Made by a program: the position numbers and the translations under genes
Assembly (NCBI GenBank): GCA_025201365.1
Contig: JAIXMF010000002.1
Coordinates: forward strand, 1,798,001 to 1,862,000
Direction of reading: 5' to 3'
Source of the DNA: Syncephalis plumigaleata
Lineage: Eukaryota > Zoopagomycota > Zoopagomycetes > Zoopagales > Piptocephalidaceae
Length of the DNA: 64,000 nt
Shown: positions 13,309 through 29,021 of the stretch, in pieces
How the letters are laid out: every line of letters starts with the position of its first letter
Numbering within the stretch: the stretch's first letter is position 1
The notes under the pieces: model-generated
Database searches by the model: none
What the model was told of the DNA's origin: nothing
Seen by the model: the letters and a program-made list of their open reading frames with translations, nothing else

Positions 13309-16097
13309 CTAGCGTGATAATCGTTGTTGTTCTCGGGCTCGATTACGAGCTGCCGCGACTTCCTTCCAGTGTTTAGCGTAGGCACGCTCGGAAGCAGCCA
13401 CTCTCGCCACCGTCACCACTGATTGATCACCGCCACCCTGTATGATGTAGCGTTTGGCGTGCTTATACTTCCACAAAGCGGTGGGATCACAACCAATCAT
13501 AGAGAGACCGGTCTCGACCATACGTCGTCGACAAGCGGCACTACGCGTTGCCATTAATCACCAGAGGCCATTTGCGTGCACTGCCATTGTAGGAACTCTA
13601 GCGCGGTGCAATCCAGTTCACCGGCACACCATGCGATCGTCATGGGATTATACGGATCGGTCAGCCAGTGTAACGGGTTAGACGTGTCATTCAGCGTGTT
13701 CGATAAAAGTAACGCGTCATGCAATGGACCCGATGATGATGATGATGATAATGCCATGGATGACATACTATCACGGATGAGTGTGGCCAATTCATTCGAG
13801 CTGAATTTACCATACGTTTCGATGGCCGTTTGCAATTCGTATAAGCGTGACGCATAAATAGGAAGTGATGCCTGATGCGGAGGTGGTCGATAGGGTTCAG
13901 GCATGGGATCAGGCAAGAAGAGATGAGATGCCCTTGAGGTAGCCGGACCTGTAGTGGTTGTAGGCGTAGCACTAACTGGAAAGAAATGCGGTCGACGTGT
14001 GGATATGGGCGAGGATCGTCGTGTTTCATTACGACCATTACGGTTATTCAATGGAATACAGGATAATTTGCGACAAAAGTCACGTCCTGTACGATGCATA
14101 CGACGTAGTAATCGACGTCCTTTGCCATAATGACGCGATCGACCAATGAGTGATGCTGTCTCGGGTGCCGCCACTCCATCGGGACCGTCCAATAGGAAGA
14201 TGGGACGAACGGGACCGAGCCAGGTGCCATTCGAGCTCACTAGCGTTTGACCCATAGATGGGGTAATGCTGATATGACTGTAAGGATCAAGTGCTTGTAC
14301 ACGTTGTGATACTAATGGTGACGTAAAACTAACTCGTCCTCGACCATTATATTCATTATGTTGTTGCTGTTGCTGTTGATAAGCTGTTGACATAGCAGTG
14401 GCACCTGGTCCGCGTGTATCAGGAGCCGAGACAAACCAGCCACTTAATAGCCAAGCGAATGAAACGCGTAGCCAAACAATACGGAATCCATACATTGGAT
14501 GATGCTCGTATCTCACAGAAATACCCGAATCACCCGTATAACCACCAGTGATTAACGAGTCAATACGACTACGACCATGATCATCATCATCATCATTATC
14601 GTTGCTGTTATTTTTACTATGATTCAATTGTTCTAGATCCCAATCAGTTGATGAGATACTTTTTCGATACCATGAGTTGAATCCGGTAATAGCACGATAG
14701 CCGGGTATAGGCTCAGCGGTATAGAACGTTTCAAAGGTGGGTCGATAAGTGGCGTGTAAACGATGCCACGCACGAACCCATTCGTCAGCTGCGTTAGATT
14801 CATTCCAACCGAGTTCCACTTGAACAGGTGGATGTTGCTGATGAATACTAGCATCCACACTGGTGGCATCATCCGTTTCGCTATTTAATTCATCTTCGTC
14901 TTCCTCTTCCTCGTCTTCTTCCTCGTCTTCAACATTAATTAGAACACTGATATTGGACGATGTCACAGTAGTGGATGGCACATCCAGTGTAGTTTCATTC
15001 ACATCATGAGCGACATTATTAGTCTCGTTGGATGTTATATTAATGATGGGTGGTTGTACAGGCGCCAAATGATGATAATGAACGGGACCATTCGTGCCTG
15101 GCTCTTGATCATCGGCATCCATGACTGCTGCCGCTGCCACATTAGCGTAGCCTTGATTGGCCGGATCCGTAACCTCGACTATGCCATCGTCATCGTCATC
15201 CTCTTCATCATTACCTTGCGGTGAATGTGTAGTAAGAGTCGATTCAGCATTAGTGATATGAGTGGTATGAATGGAATGGTTGACTTCATAACGACTAAGA
15301 TGTGACGATGGTCGTGTATTATTCAATAAATTATTTGGTTGCTCCAATAAATGATGTACTGTTGTTGCACCAGTAGTAATAGTAGCAGTAGTAGTAGTCC
15401 CGTTATTATTGTTAGTATTGCTTTGTGATGCTGATGTCGCGTTGTAAAAGGAATTATGTCGAGAGGATTCATACTCAATGAGCGTGGCAAGTCGTAGTGC
15501 TAATTCCTGTCGACGTTCACGTCCTTTTATTGTCGTCTCGTGTAGCGACGAGCTGATGCACCGCTGGGCCAGCCCGAGAATTCCACCTTAAAGTGGCGAA
15601 CAGCTCGTAGGGCGGCATCAACCGCATCAGCCTCAGTGTGCACCCAGCCCTCGGCAGCAGGACCGGATTGATCGGGTAGACGTACAGGCTTGAAGATAAT
15701 AACATCCTGGCCGGGATCAATGGCAATTGGCGACAAGCGAATACGATCTGCCTGCGACATGCTGTATACCCAGCTGAAGTTCAAGTAGGGTGGGTTCATG
15801 TAGATGGTACAGCCCGAGTCTTGTCGACGTAAAGCCATCAACACCGCATGGGGTACAAGTTTATATCGCCAATGCTGACACACGCCACGAATGGTGGTGA
15901 GTAGCGACGTTAAAGGTACGTAGGAAAGAATACGAATAATACATATTTCTGGGAGTTCAACAATCGAGCAGTGTTGTTTATGTTGTGTGATGATGTTGAT
16001 GACGATTCCTCACGACAATCGAAGACGATATAGTTGGCACGACAAGTGATGACGAATATCCTTGATCGTGATTAGTCAGTAGTTGAACGGATGCCAT
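13309..16097 (-). CDS. F-box protein, about 930 residues
   Basis: The N-terminal ATG at 16097 opens a Ser-rich leader. After it comes a clear F-box: FVELPEICIIRILSYVPLTS then LLTTIRGVCQHWRYKLVP, which fits L.P...I..IL.YV....L......C..W. A 120-residue domain follows (SWVYSMSQADRIRLSPIAID, then WVHTEADAVDAALRAVRHF), then a long acidic, Ser/Thr/Asn-rich region, a Trp-rich segment with FRIVWLRVSFAWLLSGWFVS, and a basic helical C-terminus. F-box proteins recruit substrates to SCF ubiquitin ligases. No leucine-rich or WD repeats are seen, so the target class is unknown. The frame switches near 16007, 15963, 15553 and 13559; each is cured by one added base in a short run. The last switch leaves open that 13554-13309 is separate, but the low chance of an adjacent open frame argues for one gene. 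No introns recognised. Confidence 0.65.
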
Positions 16098-16228
16098 TCT
16101 TAGAATAGCGATATAACTGATAGAACAATGTTGCAATAATTGAACAGACAAACTAATGTATAAAGAAATAAGCAAATGGATAGGAAGAAAGAAAGCAAGA
16201 AACCTTGATGGATATTGCCGTTAATAAC

Positions 16229-16266
<38 letters not shown>

Positions 16267-17656
16267 AGAATCGGTTAGAGTAAGGCACAAGAAATGGCGT
16301 GTAGATAAATAACAACAGAAATTGGCAGTCAAGTTTTTCTGGATTTCAATAATTTAGTTTATAAAAGTGTATATAAGAGAAAGAGAAGAGAAGCGTCGAA
16401 TAAATGGATGGATTCTTTATAGAGTAAAACAACAAAATGGCTAGGATCAACGGTGAGGTGAAAGCGCCGTGTTACAAAAAGTTGGCCAAGTTTGTTGCTT
16501 TTAGTTGATGAATATGGCTGGATTGAATTGAATGAATTACTCGAACGGAAAAGCTTGAAAAGATGCAACGGATGTGGGAACCCTACAACTGTTCTGCAGG
16601 TGTTTGCGCTATTATTTATAGTTATTTCAAGGCCGTAGTGTGCCTATGAATGAATGAGTGTTTACGAAACGACAACTGTGCAATAGCGAACCAATAATAC
16701 ACGACGATTGAAGACTAATCATGTTCTTTTGACTTACACTCGCTGTCACATGTACATCTGTGACTTTGCAGTTCAAGGCCGTATATTCTTTTTTTACTTT
16801 CCATCTACTAGAACATATACATAAAGGGCAGACAACATTCGATGGAAAGGTTATCAGTTGATAGATGCAAGTAAAGGCGAATAGCAACGCTTCTATGATA
16901 CAATGTAAGAAAGTGATGACATATAGATGTAGCGCTGTAAATTGGAACAATCAACGAGTTACTAATGTATTGCAACGTATTATATCTCGAATAAATAAAT
17001 AAATACAGAGATGCAGAGATACAGAGATAGATCTTTCTAGTTTATTACGTGTAAAATCAAGTGATGGCTACACATAATCCTTGATCCTTGATCTGATTAA
17101 AAGTGTTGTATCATGAATGACGACAAGGATGGTCAAATGATGCTCGTGCTACTATAACATTCAAGGAATAGGTGACTCAGCTTAATTCAAGCTAGACACG
17201 ATTACACGTAATCCATTGAACGAGTGAGGACACGAGAGAAACAAACAAGTAAGCATGTGGTAATATCAAGGTTGATGCAATTGCCAATAATAATAATAAT
17301 AATGCTCGGCATTGAAATGACCGATACCAATCGTGCAACAATACTATTGAATGCTTAATACAGACGCTACATCATTAATACCATATGAGCGAATAGCGTA
17401 GTCAAGATTATTCTAGGATAACTAAACACGAATAGTAGTGCATTCTATTATCTAGACTAACAAAATACAGTAAACATCAGCTGTGACAGATAGCAATTAA
17501 TACATTAGAGGTTGATACGTTAAAATGCTGTGACATCATTACATCTAGTTATTTTGTGTGTGTGTCTGTTCTTTCCTTTACCCTTGTTTATTCCAATTGA
17601 TAGTACATATAACAGAAGGCTTGATTGTTCATTCATTACTTATGCGGTAGAACGTA
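16098..17656. other. Divergent intergenic region with GTA microsatellite
   Basis: About 1.56 kb between the F-box gene and RINT1/TIP20, transcribed away from each other. A (GTA)n tract of about 13 units lies at 16227-16265, and short AATA repeats near 16993 and 17288. Open frames here are short and hydrophobic by composition only. No gene seen. Confidence 0.5.
16227..16265. repeat. (GTA)n microsatellite
   Basis: About 13 uninterrupted GTA trinucleotides in the promoter side of the F-box gene. Confidence 0.9.
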
Positions 17657-20600
17657 ATGGCGTCTGCAACAACGACACAGATTACGCCTGACCTAGCAGA
17701 GACAACGGAAACTAGGGTAGATACTGCACTGACGCAGACTTGTCAGCATCTACTAGCACGTCTACAAAACAACAAGAGCAGTAATGTCGACAGTAGCGAG
17801 GAACATAAAGTCAACGCGAATACCACTACGTTTATCAATGCACGTTTCGATGTCAATATTCAGTCACTTGAACAAGTATCACGTTTATTAAAGACACGAC
17901 AACAATTACGTGGTCAACTTGCGGAACAGGTGAGTATCTTACACACGCGTAGTAACTATTGTTCTATTCAATCAACTAGCAATAATAATAACAATGATCT
18001 CATACATATGTATGTATGTATGTATGTATGAATTGATGTTAGTTGGAGAAAGCGCGTCAAACCACTACCAATGTTATAGAACAAGCAGAAGATGCAGCTC
18101 GCAATACAATTGATCGTGTCAACACATTAGAGACTACGCGAGTCGATCTATTGAATCGAGTACAAGTGATTGCCTCGAATAATACGGATCGAGGTGTTCG
18201 AACTAGGTCATCGATATCATCGGGGAAACAGACGCCCAGTCAGCTTAACAGTTCCATTGATCAGTTATGTAGTAGATTGCGTAAACTACAAGTAGCCGAT
18301 GAATATATGCGTGCTCTACTACTTGCCGATGATCTCTGGTACGTAATACACTATTACCTGTAAGCCAATAACAAATTGATTATTATTATTAGCGCACAAG
18401 CTAGAGCGGAGGCTGACCGAGCACCTAAACGAGCACTGACGGCATTTGCCGATCTCACCGAGTTATATCGTCGAATGTCGCATTATGGCCATTTATCCGA
18501 ACATTTCAACCAATTACTACAGTCAATGTGGAGTTCACTGCATACCACCTTGGAGAAGTGAGTAGTCATTTATGGCGAGTATGTAATCGATGATTAATGA
18601 TGCCATCATTTCTAGACGATTTGTACGTGCACTCGAGGAAATACAATGGCCTGCACCCATACCATATCCTCATTCCAGTGGATTGGCAGTTAAACTACGT
18701 GCTTTTCGACGAGCATTTGCCGATTTATTGATATTAGAAGAACCGTATCCTATATAACATGATGATTAATGATGAATAGTTTTGATTATATATATATATA
18801 TATGTGCTTAACCATTAATACTGACTAGATGGGCCAAGCAACTATTAGAAGATTCGGGTATTAATGAAAGTGATAGCAATCAGAATGAGCAGAATAAAGA
18901 AGAACGGATGTATCGAATAGCGAGTCGACAGATAACAAGCGTACATTTACGGTAAAGACAGGTCTACCCATTCAACTTATGGTAGATCCATTGTTAATAC
19001 GATTCAAATTCCATTTTGAAGGAAAACGACCTACTAATCGATTGGATAAGGCAAGTTGATTGAGTAATAGTAGTAGTACTGGATAGTTGATTAACTAATT
19101 AACAAAATAGCCTGAATGGATGTTCACACATATACTTAATGTTATCAATGATCATGCCACTCTATTGGAACGAGAGTGTCAACCCATGGTGGAACAAGCT
19201 AATCTACCATGGCGTGCCAAGGTATGAATTCATAAAGTATTTGTTATGCGATAGAATCTAATATATATATATATATATATATATCAAATAGCAACGATTT
19301 ATTACAGAACTCATTGGTGTGGTGATTGAGAAACTACAGAATGATATGCCTAGACTTGTTGACCATCCTGCCTTACTATCACACGCTATTGCTGAGGCAC
19401 TATCATTCGATGCCGATATACGAGACAATTACGGCTATCGAATGGAAGACAATCGCGAATGGAAGGGCACGGTCAATGTGATGATCGGTCAAAAGTCACA
19501 GTTTAAACATTGGCTAATGGTAGAGAAAGAGTGTAAGTCATTATAAAGATTATTAAACAAGGTAATTAATATGACTAATATATATATGTGTGTGTATGTA
19601 TGTATACGTATACAAGTTGCACTAGCACGTTACGAAGAGATCATCAACGAGGAAGGTGCTTGGGAATGGCTCATCAATGACAACACATATGATCAATTGG
19701 TGTCGTTTTCGAGGAATAATGATCACAATGACGTGAGTGAACAAGAAGAGGAGCCACGTCCAACAAAGTCGGCCGATTCACTCGTCCATTTAATGGAAGT
19801 AGTCACAGGTGAGTATCTCATATCGATTAATGAATTAATCAGTAAATGTTAACTGTATGTATATACATATGCTATTGATTAGAGCGTTATCGTCCATTAT
19901 CCAGAATATCTGATCGAATACGATTCCTATTGGAGATACAGATCACTATACTGGATCAATATCGTACGGAGATTATTAGTAAAGCGGATGCTTATGAACG
20001 CACTCGTTTCGGTGCATTGAGTATGGTTCAACGGCAGGCTCGTGATCAAATATCCGGATTGACTGGTCTCAAATTACTCTCGCGTTGGACGGACAGTCTA
20101 CTCTACGTACAATCAGCCATGCGTGACTGGTCAGACGATGTAGTAAGTAATTGGTTCTAGATGTAAATATTTGTATATTGTATATTGATCTACTCGTAGT
20201 TCTTCCTCGAGTTATGGCGTGATATATCACAGAATGCTGCCTCTACCAGGCCATCACCTAATGTGGATGGTGCATGGTCTGAATCGCCTACCGTCAATAT
20301 TACCGATGGTCATGATGAAGAGACAACGGTATTCGAAGAAGTGATTGATGCATATGGCGCACTTGTTAAACGACTACAAGATTTGATCGTACGTAGTATT
20401 TGTCAAGAAGTGACACATGCTTTAAAGAGTTATACGAGAAAGTCAGTATTACTATACTACTATTATTACATTGGATTAACCAAATTGTTTGATTATCTAG
20501 ACGTGGATGGATGGCATCCACTCATCACATGCTAAAGAATGCCGATGGTGAATTGCATGATATGGAGGATAATGAATCAGATGAACATGATCAAGTCAAG

Positions 20601-21281
20601 GATACCGGTGCATCATCACGTATTCGTAGTAGAGATGTTGATCTTCATCAAGTACAAATCATGGAGATATCATCGGAATTGGCCCGACCATTAGCGGAAC
20701 TGGCACAAATGATCAACTTTCTAAATGAGAATCTACCACGACGAGTGGTCACCAGTATATTGAGATCGGTAGCGGGCACAGTAGATGAATGGTTATGGAT
20801 GCGTGTTGTACGTACACATCAATTCGGTGATGCGGGAGCACGTCAATTAGTAGTTGACTTTGAACGTGGTCTTGCCAGTGTCGGACGACAAGTGATTCGA
20901 CGACCTGAACGACACTATCGCAAGTGAGTATATAAACACGTAGATGTGCATAGGTAAGAAGTATACTAATGAAATACCATTAGAATGCGAGATACAGCTA
21001 CACTTTATCAACTGCCGACCAATCGTGAATTGGAACAATCTACCATAACTGATACGATAGAATCATCATCATCAACTTCATCAGCGTCATTGACAGTGGA
21101 ACAAGTCACTCATAAACTACGTCAAGTCATCAATGCCAAAGATACTGGATCAGCCCAATTACTTTTGGATCGATTGAATGTTTATTCGCTAAGTGCAGAG
21201 GAAGCATTGGATGTGGTAGAACGACGTATTACCACACAACATAATGACAATGATGATGATGAAGATGAAACGATGAATTAA
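17657..21281 (+). CDS. TIP20: RINT1/Tip20 family subunit of the Dsl1/NRZ tethering complex
   Basis: Twelve exons: 17657-17929, 18043-18338, 18393-18557, 18616-18744, 18829-19050, 19111-19221, 19292-19532, 19617-19808, 19883-20142, 20200-20441, 20501-20923 and 20984-21281. All phases agree, giving about 950 residues. The N-terminal third is coiled coil. Family landmarks follow in order: ALTAFADLTELYRRMSHYGH, LEEIQWPAPIPYP, DPLLIRFKFHFEGKRPTN with DKPEW, VDHPALLSHAIAEALSFDAD and FKHWLMVEKEFALARYEEI. Tip20/RINT1 works at the ER with Dsl1/ZW10 and Sec39/NAG in capturing COPI vesicles from the Golgi. Intron 5 starts with GC (GCAAGT), and the DKPEW junction supports it. A single T seems missing at 18946-18948, where adding it restores FTVKTGLPIQ. 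It ends 55 bp from the convergent TFIIS-like gene. Confidence 0.9.
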
Positions 21282-21336
21282 TCACAAAATAATAAGAGGT
21301 ATTTTATACATTTGCAATGCTATTACTATTGATCAA

Positions 21337-22078
21337 TCAAGTTTGGCTTTCTCCTGGATACTGATCGCGTTCCTCGTATTCCAACTCGTTTATGGGCCAT
21401 CGTTCCATTGGTTCCTCTGCATCGGGTATGGCCATTGGTAGTATGTGATCCCTACCGATGGTGCTACGTAGTGTTTCCTGTCGCAATTGCTGGATTGCCT
21501 TACGTTCCTTTTCATTTGACATCTCCTATATCGTGATAAGTACGCGTACATTTATAAACCGAATAAAATAGACCTACTTCATCTGTCATATGAGCAAAAC
21601 GATACGGTGTTAATTGTCCATTTAATAATTCATCGCGTAATTCCACATTATCCGTATTACGTAAATTCCATATACGTGAACGCACTGTCGTCTTGTACTC
21701 TGGAGTGACTTGTCGATGAGCACGTTCGAATAAATCTATAATACGATAGAGTTGTATAGCTAGTCTATTCATCGATGACCATCTATCACGTCTCGCTCAT
21801 TGCTTACCGTGTTCCGTTTCTACGGCAATCTTCATGATATTCTCATCTAGTAGCATAGCATAGCATTAGCCATTTTTCTTATTACATTATGTTATTCATT
21901 AATTTATATCAGTACCCTTTACACTAGCTAAATGTTCATCGTCACCACGTAAGGCATTGGCCAATAAACGTGCACCTATATCAATAGCTAGTGTAAATAC
22001 GAATGTACACTACTAATCAACATTGAGTTACTTGCAAGATCGGCGTACAGGATCGTGAATCTGTCTAAACTCATCCAT
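21337..22078 (-). CDS. TFIIS central-domain protein lacking the zinc ribbon
   Basis: Five exons, 22078-22036, 21975-21916, 21846-21808, 21759-21578 and 21525-21337, give 170 residues with perfect phase. Intron 1 is GC-AG (GCAAGT donor), and the resulting DPVRRSCARLLANAL matches the TFIIS pattern VR.KC..LL..AL. Next come the three-helix core: RIWNLRNTDNVELRDELLNG, then LTPYRFAHMTDEEMSNEKER. This is the domain by which TFIIS binds the RNA polymerase II funnel. The C-terminal C4 zinc ribbon with its catalytic DE pair is absent: after QETLRSTIGRDHI the protein ends in an acidic tail with RWPINELEYEERDQYPG. It can therefore bind Pol II in principle but should not stimulate cleavage. The ATG at 22078 is the first in frame; further upstream exons (perhaps the LW domain) are possible. 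Confidence 0.72.
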
Positions 22079-22759
22079 AATGCTTGTAGGTACTTTTTTT
22101 ACTTTGTTTCCTAGATATTAACGAGATATAATAGTAATGATGCCATTGTTTCTTGTCATTATTTGATATGTATATATATATTCTATGTTACTTAGTATCT
22201 ACAATATGATTCATACAGATCATTTCTGTTTCTAATAAAATATTGTACATTGTTTTATTCATTCATTTACATGTCAATTTGTATCGTCTATTAATGAATG
22301 GATTATAAAACGAATACGAGTTTCATAGCGGAGATTCAACGGATTACTTGAACTGTTGGCTGACACAGTATTATGTTCTTGTGTTACACAATAAAGGAAA
22401 AAAGCAAGCATTGTTTGCAAACAATATCGGAAGAATACGGAACATGTCTAAATACGAAAAAACCGATACTTGTCATCGATGATGTATATTCCCATCACCA
22501 TGCTATTGATGTTTACATTAAATGAACGCGTACATAGTAACGCGATCTTGTAGAATAATAAAGTAAAACGGATGAGGATCATAGAGTAAACAAGTGGTAA
22601 CACGTAATGTACAACTACTACATCAGTTATAAATAAATGAATGTTGAAATGAGTAGATAATTATCATATGATATTGACGAGATATGTTCAAGTTTTCATC
22701 ATTATCCTCTTTCCTTTCAATTGGCGTGTAGCCAGTCGGTTAATGTGATGCGGATGATG

Positions 22760-22798
<39 letters not shown>

Positions 22799-23101
22799 AT
22801 AGGGTCGTCATCAATCATCTCGTTGCACCACCCTTCCGTTGATTTATCCACACACACACACACACCGCGCGTGCATGTGAGAGTGAGTGTGAGTGGGTGT
22901 GTACGCGCGTCTCTCTCTCTGATGCAAATAGTACAAAAATAGGATGACGATAACAACGAGTTGCCGTTGTTGTCGTCGTCTACCCTTGCTTTCTCTTTCT
23001 CTTTCTCCCACCGTTCACTTGTTTCTTTTTCCTGTTTTCTTCTCGAGTTGCTCGGTGGCAACCCTTTCCTACTACTGTTGCTTACACGCTCTATTGCCAA
23101 C
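22079..23101. other. Intergenic with CT microsatellite
   Basis: About 1 kb upstream of aconitase. It holds a (CT)n tract at about 22764-22795, a CACA run near 22851-22865 and a further CT-rich stretch up to 23000, a pyrimidine-rich promoter-like region on the + strand. No gene seen, though an upstream exon of the TFIIS-like gene may lie in its left part. Confidence 0.5.
22764..22795. repeat. (CT)n microsatellite
   Basis: About 16 CT dinucleotides on the + strand, roughly 310 bp upstream of the aconitase ATG. Confidence 0.9.
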
Positions 23102-26043
<2,942 letters not shown>

Positions 26044-26439
26044 GTGTAATGTGTTTAACTCGACATGAACCCATTATTGCCGCTGCCACTTTTCCTTTCC
26101 TTCTTTCATTGACTCGTATTTCCGCATAATATGCTATGCTTCAATGAGCTGGCTAGATATGTTGGATTAATAGCCATCTAGTATAGTGATAATTCTTTAT
26201 CACCTTCTTCTTCTTCATCATTACTATTATGCACACTGATATTCCTTCTCCCTTCCTCTATCCCTATCTCTCTTTCTATATGTGTGTGTGCGTTTGCATA
26301 ATATATTATGCAATCAAAATCAAATACAATCCCTTATATAAAATAAAGCAATATCACCATGTGGATTTAGTAAATGTTCATGTACCATCGTAATAAACAT
26401 AGTATTGCTGCCTATATCATTCGCATATTTTATTAATTA
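26044..26439. other. Convergent 3' spacer
   Basis: About 400 bp, AT- and CT-rich, with AATAAA-like sites near 26342. No gene seen. Confidence 0.5.
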
Positions 26440-27627
26440 CTAATGTTGAATTGAATTAGTAGTAGTAGTAGTAGTAGTAGTTGAAGAGCTACTCTGTCTA
26501 TTACGCCATAATGTAACGTAACTTAATTCATCGGCCTTGTTATTAATGAGACGTTGCGTATCAAACAAATCAATGGTAGCCTTATCCATAACATAGATGC
26601 TATGCATAGTGTCCTTTATCCTTGCATCGGCGTATAATAGTTGTTACGAGTTGCTGCTGATAATAGTACTGCATCTTCGTAACGAGTCAGTAATAACTTG
26701 TTGTTGGCATCAAAACATAAATCTAATAGAGAACAACGACACGTAGTATCAGTCTTCATTTAATGAATAAAGATACTAATATTAATAACACTTACGATCA
26801 TCTTCTGGTGCATATACTAAATTGAGAGATTGCATATACTTTACCGCTAATTGATAGAAGAAAGCGCTTAGTAGTTATATTAAGTATTACGATTACGATT
26901 ACTACTATTTACCTGCAGAAAGTTGCTCTGCAACTAAATGTATCTTTTTACTAGATAGTTGTATATCCCGTTCAAAGAACATCAAACCAAGTGTGCCTCT
27001 AAATCCACGGACACACGTATTTGCAGTAATGTAGCAATTCATCTCTTCCGCCTCAGCCATCTTTGGAGCGTCAGCAAAATGATCACGTCCCGGTTGAGTG
27101 TTACCATTTGTTATTTTATCCTTGGCCATATGCTAATACGAATACGCACACATATACACACAATATGCGTACAGAGTAGGTTAGTAATGTGAGCGTACAA
27201 ACTGCTAGCAACAAGTACGCATTTTACTCCCTATTACCTCATATATTTGTTGTACGATATGTGGTGGTTGTGACCGTTTCACACAAGTTATATCGACGTC
27301 CTGTTTGCCTAGACTTCCCTTTAACTTGTCTACAACGCCAGTCTCTTTGACTATTTCATTAAGCGTAAGCTTTGATATCTTAAATGCACCAGGCCAGTGT
27401 AATCTAAATCCTTGTACGAACTAGATAAATGGATAGATAGATCGATTATATGATGTTAGAATTGGAATGACTACCCGATACTATTGATAGTTTCATGAGC
27501 TACCTGGCTTAAAGATGGATTCAATTTTCTTCATTGGCGTAGCATTGACGACTGGCATCGACAGTAATACAGCTGTGAAAGCAGTAGCGACAGCAGCGAT
27601 ATTAATCAGATTTATACTGATATGCAT
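26440..27627 (-). CDS. Secreted pseudokinase, paralog 2
   Basis: Five exons, 27627-27504, 27410-27238, 27132-26913, 26846-26796 and 26722-26440, about 283 residues. The signal peptide is MHISINLINIAAVATAFTAV followed by LLSMPVVNA. KPGFRLHWPGAFKISKLTLN aligns with the KPGAFGLNEL segment of paralog 1. The beta3-like strand is KQDVDITCVKRS. A helix-E-like segment is IHLVAEQLSAGAVKYMQSL. The catalytic loop is replaced by YAPEDDH and the DFG by TRYEDA. The small 51-nt fourth exon has phase-1 ends, as in paralogs 1 and 4. The C-lobe is shorter than in the others and ends in a Ser/Thr tail coded by an ACT microsatellite. One base seems missing near 26635. No catalytic residues remain, so signalling by binding rather than catalysis is the likelier role; this is inference. 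Confidence 0.6.
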
Positions 27628-27859
27628 CGTGGTGTATAATTAATTCAATAATATTAATAAAAAAGAAGAATCGTAAAGCTAGCGGAATAACAATGGAAGC
27701 GTGATAGTATCTGCGGTTGTTTTCGCGCAATGCTCTTTTTAAATACTCATAACATGCATATTCGATATCGTGTACATTACGGGAGATGCATTCACGTTTC
27801 GTATGTATTTTACGGTTGGATGTCTCAACTGGGCCATTTTTTATTTTACTAGCTGCCAC
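27628..27859 (-). pseudogene. Possible relic exon of a pseudokinase copy
   Basis: The start of this frame, MAASKIKNGP, resembles the third exon of pseudokinase 2 (MAKDKITNGN) at both DNA and protein level over about 30 bp, and is preceded by a TTTAG acceptor-like site. Downstream similarity fades. It lies between DPH5 and pseudokinase 2 and overlaps the latter's promoter. It may be the stump of a tandem duplicate, or chance. Confidence 0.2.
27738..27745 (-). promoter_or_regulatory. TATA-like box of pseudokinase 2
   Basis: TATTTAAA on the minus strand, 111 bp upstream of the ATG at 27627. Confidence 0.4.
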
Positions 27860-27903
27860 ATGTACAATACTAAATATAGCGATTTGATATAAAAAATATA
27901 TGT

Positions 27904-29021
27904 TTACTCATTAATTCCGTAGTCGCGGGCCATTACCACGTTCAATGTCGACTGGTTCACGGCAATCAAGCGTAAAGCTTCCGCTTCCAATAAATGAAGG
28001 CGTTTGCCCACGAGAACAAGCGAGTGTAATGGCGCGCCAAAGTCAACATCTTTCAACTCGGCCAAGGTGCCAGCTCGCATAAACTGCGTCTCGCCGCCTA
28101 GTCGTGCCACACCTACGGCAATAGTATCGGCCGTATACGCTAATTGATCATTGCCAGCATTAAAATGGTGAATATACGCGTAGCCATTTGCTATACTAAT
28201 AAGCTTAGCTTACCTTTCTCTTGACGATTGTCTTCAACTTCAAGCAGTTGCTCGACCGCTTGATTAACCGTCATATAACGAGGTGGCTCATAGACGGGTC
28301 GTTTCCTATAAATAGGAAGTTAGCTGGTAGGTTGGTTGGTTAATTAGTCATCCTATTGACTTACCGCATAATGCTATCCAGTGTCGGCTCCTTTACTTTA
28401 ATGTCTAATGATATGTTGTTATTACTACGCTAATGTTTTAATCAACACCTACCTAATAAACAAAGTGTGTGCAAACCAATCTGAGCATTTTCTTGGATTT
28501 TAGGATAGAAACTATCCGGTCGCCATGTATCAGTAAAGAACACCATGGATATTGTTTGGCCAAAGTTGTACAACTGAAGACCACAAGCGCCAACTGCATT
28601 CATAATGGAGGCATTATGAATTGCCTTGACGGGAATATCCAGTTCAGCCGCGCGTAACGCTAAATCGGAATGTGTTGTAGCTCTAATTAATCCATCATTA
28701 AGATATCGATGTTTAATAAATAATAATGATAATAATCTACTATACTTATACTTACCCGTATGGATCGCCAACTACAAGAAAAGCCACGTCTGCCTCTTTT
28801 GCGCCTTCTAAAATGGAATCACTATTGGATTCCACCATTTCTCGGTCGACTACAATTACCTTACGACCGTAAAAGTTTTCCAGTCGTGTCGGGTCAGCCG
28901 AGCCCATAAGCACGCTCGTATAGGCTTCTAGGTAGACGCGACTACACTGTTTAACAATTTCAAGGCCGCGAACAGTGATATCGCGTTCGTCACCTAGACC
29001 AAGCCCAATAAAATACAGCAT
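27904..29021 (-). CDS. DPH5: Diphthine methyl ester synthase (Dph5)
   Basis: Five exons, 29021-28756, 28682-28453, 28404-28365, 28305-28214 and 28139-27904, give 287 residues with consistent phases and no breaks. The enzyme uses S-adenosylmethionine to methylate the modified histidine of elongation factor 2 on the way to diphthamide. The sequence begins [19 protein letters not shown], the glycine-rich SAM-site start of this methylase family. It continues with [49 protein letters not shown] and IGLHTLCLL, and ends [20 protein letters not shown] then [11 protein letters not shown]. Length equals the family norm. Pseudokinase genes lie on both sides in the same orientation, but no functional link is suggested. 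Confidence 0.95.
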
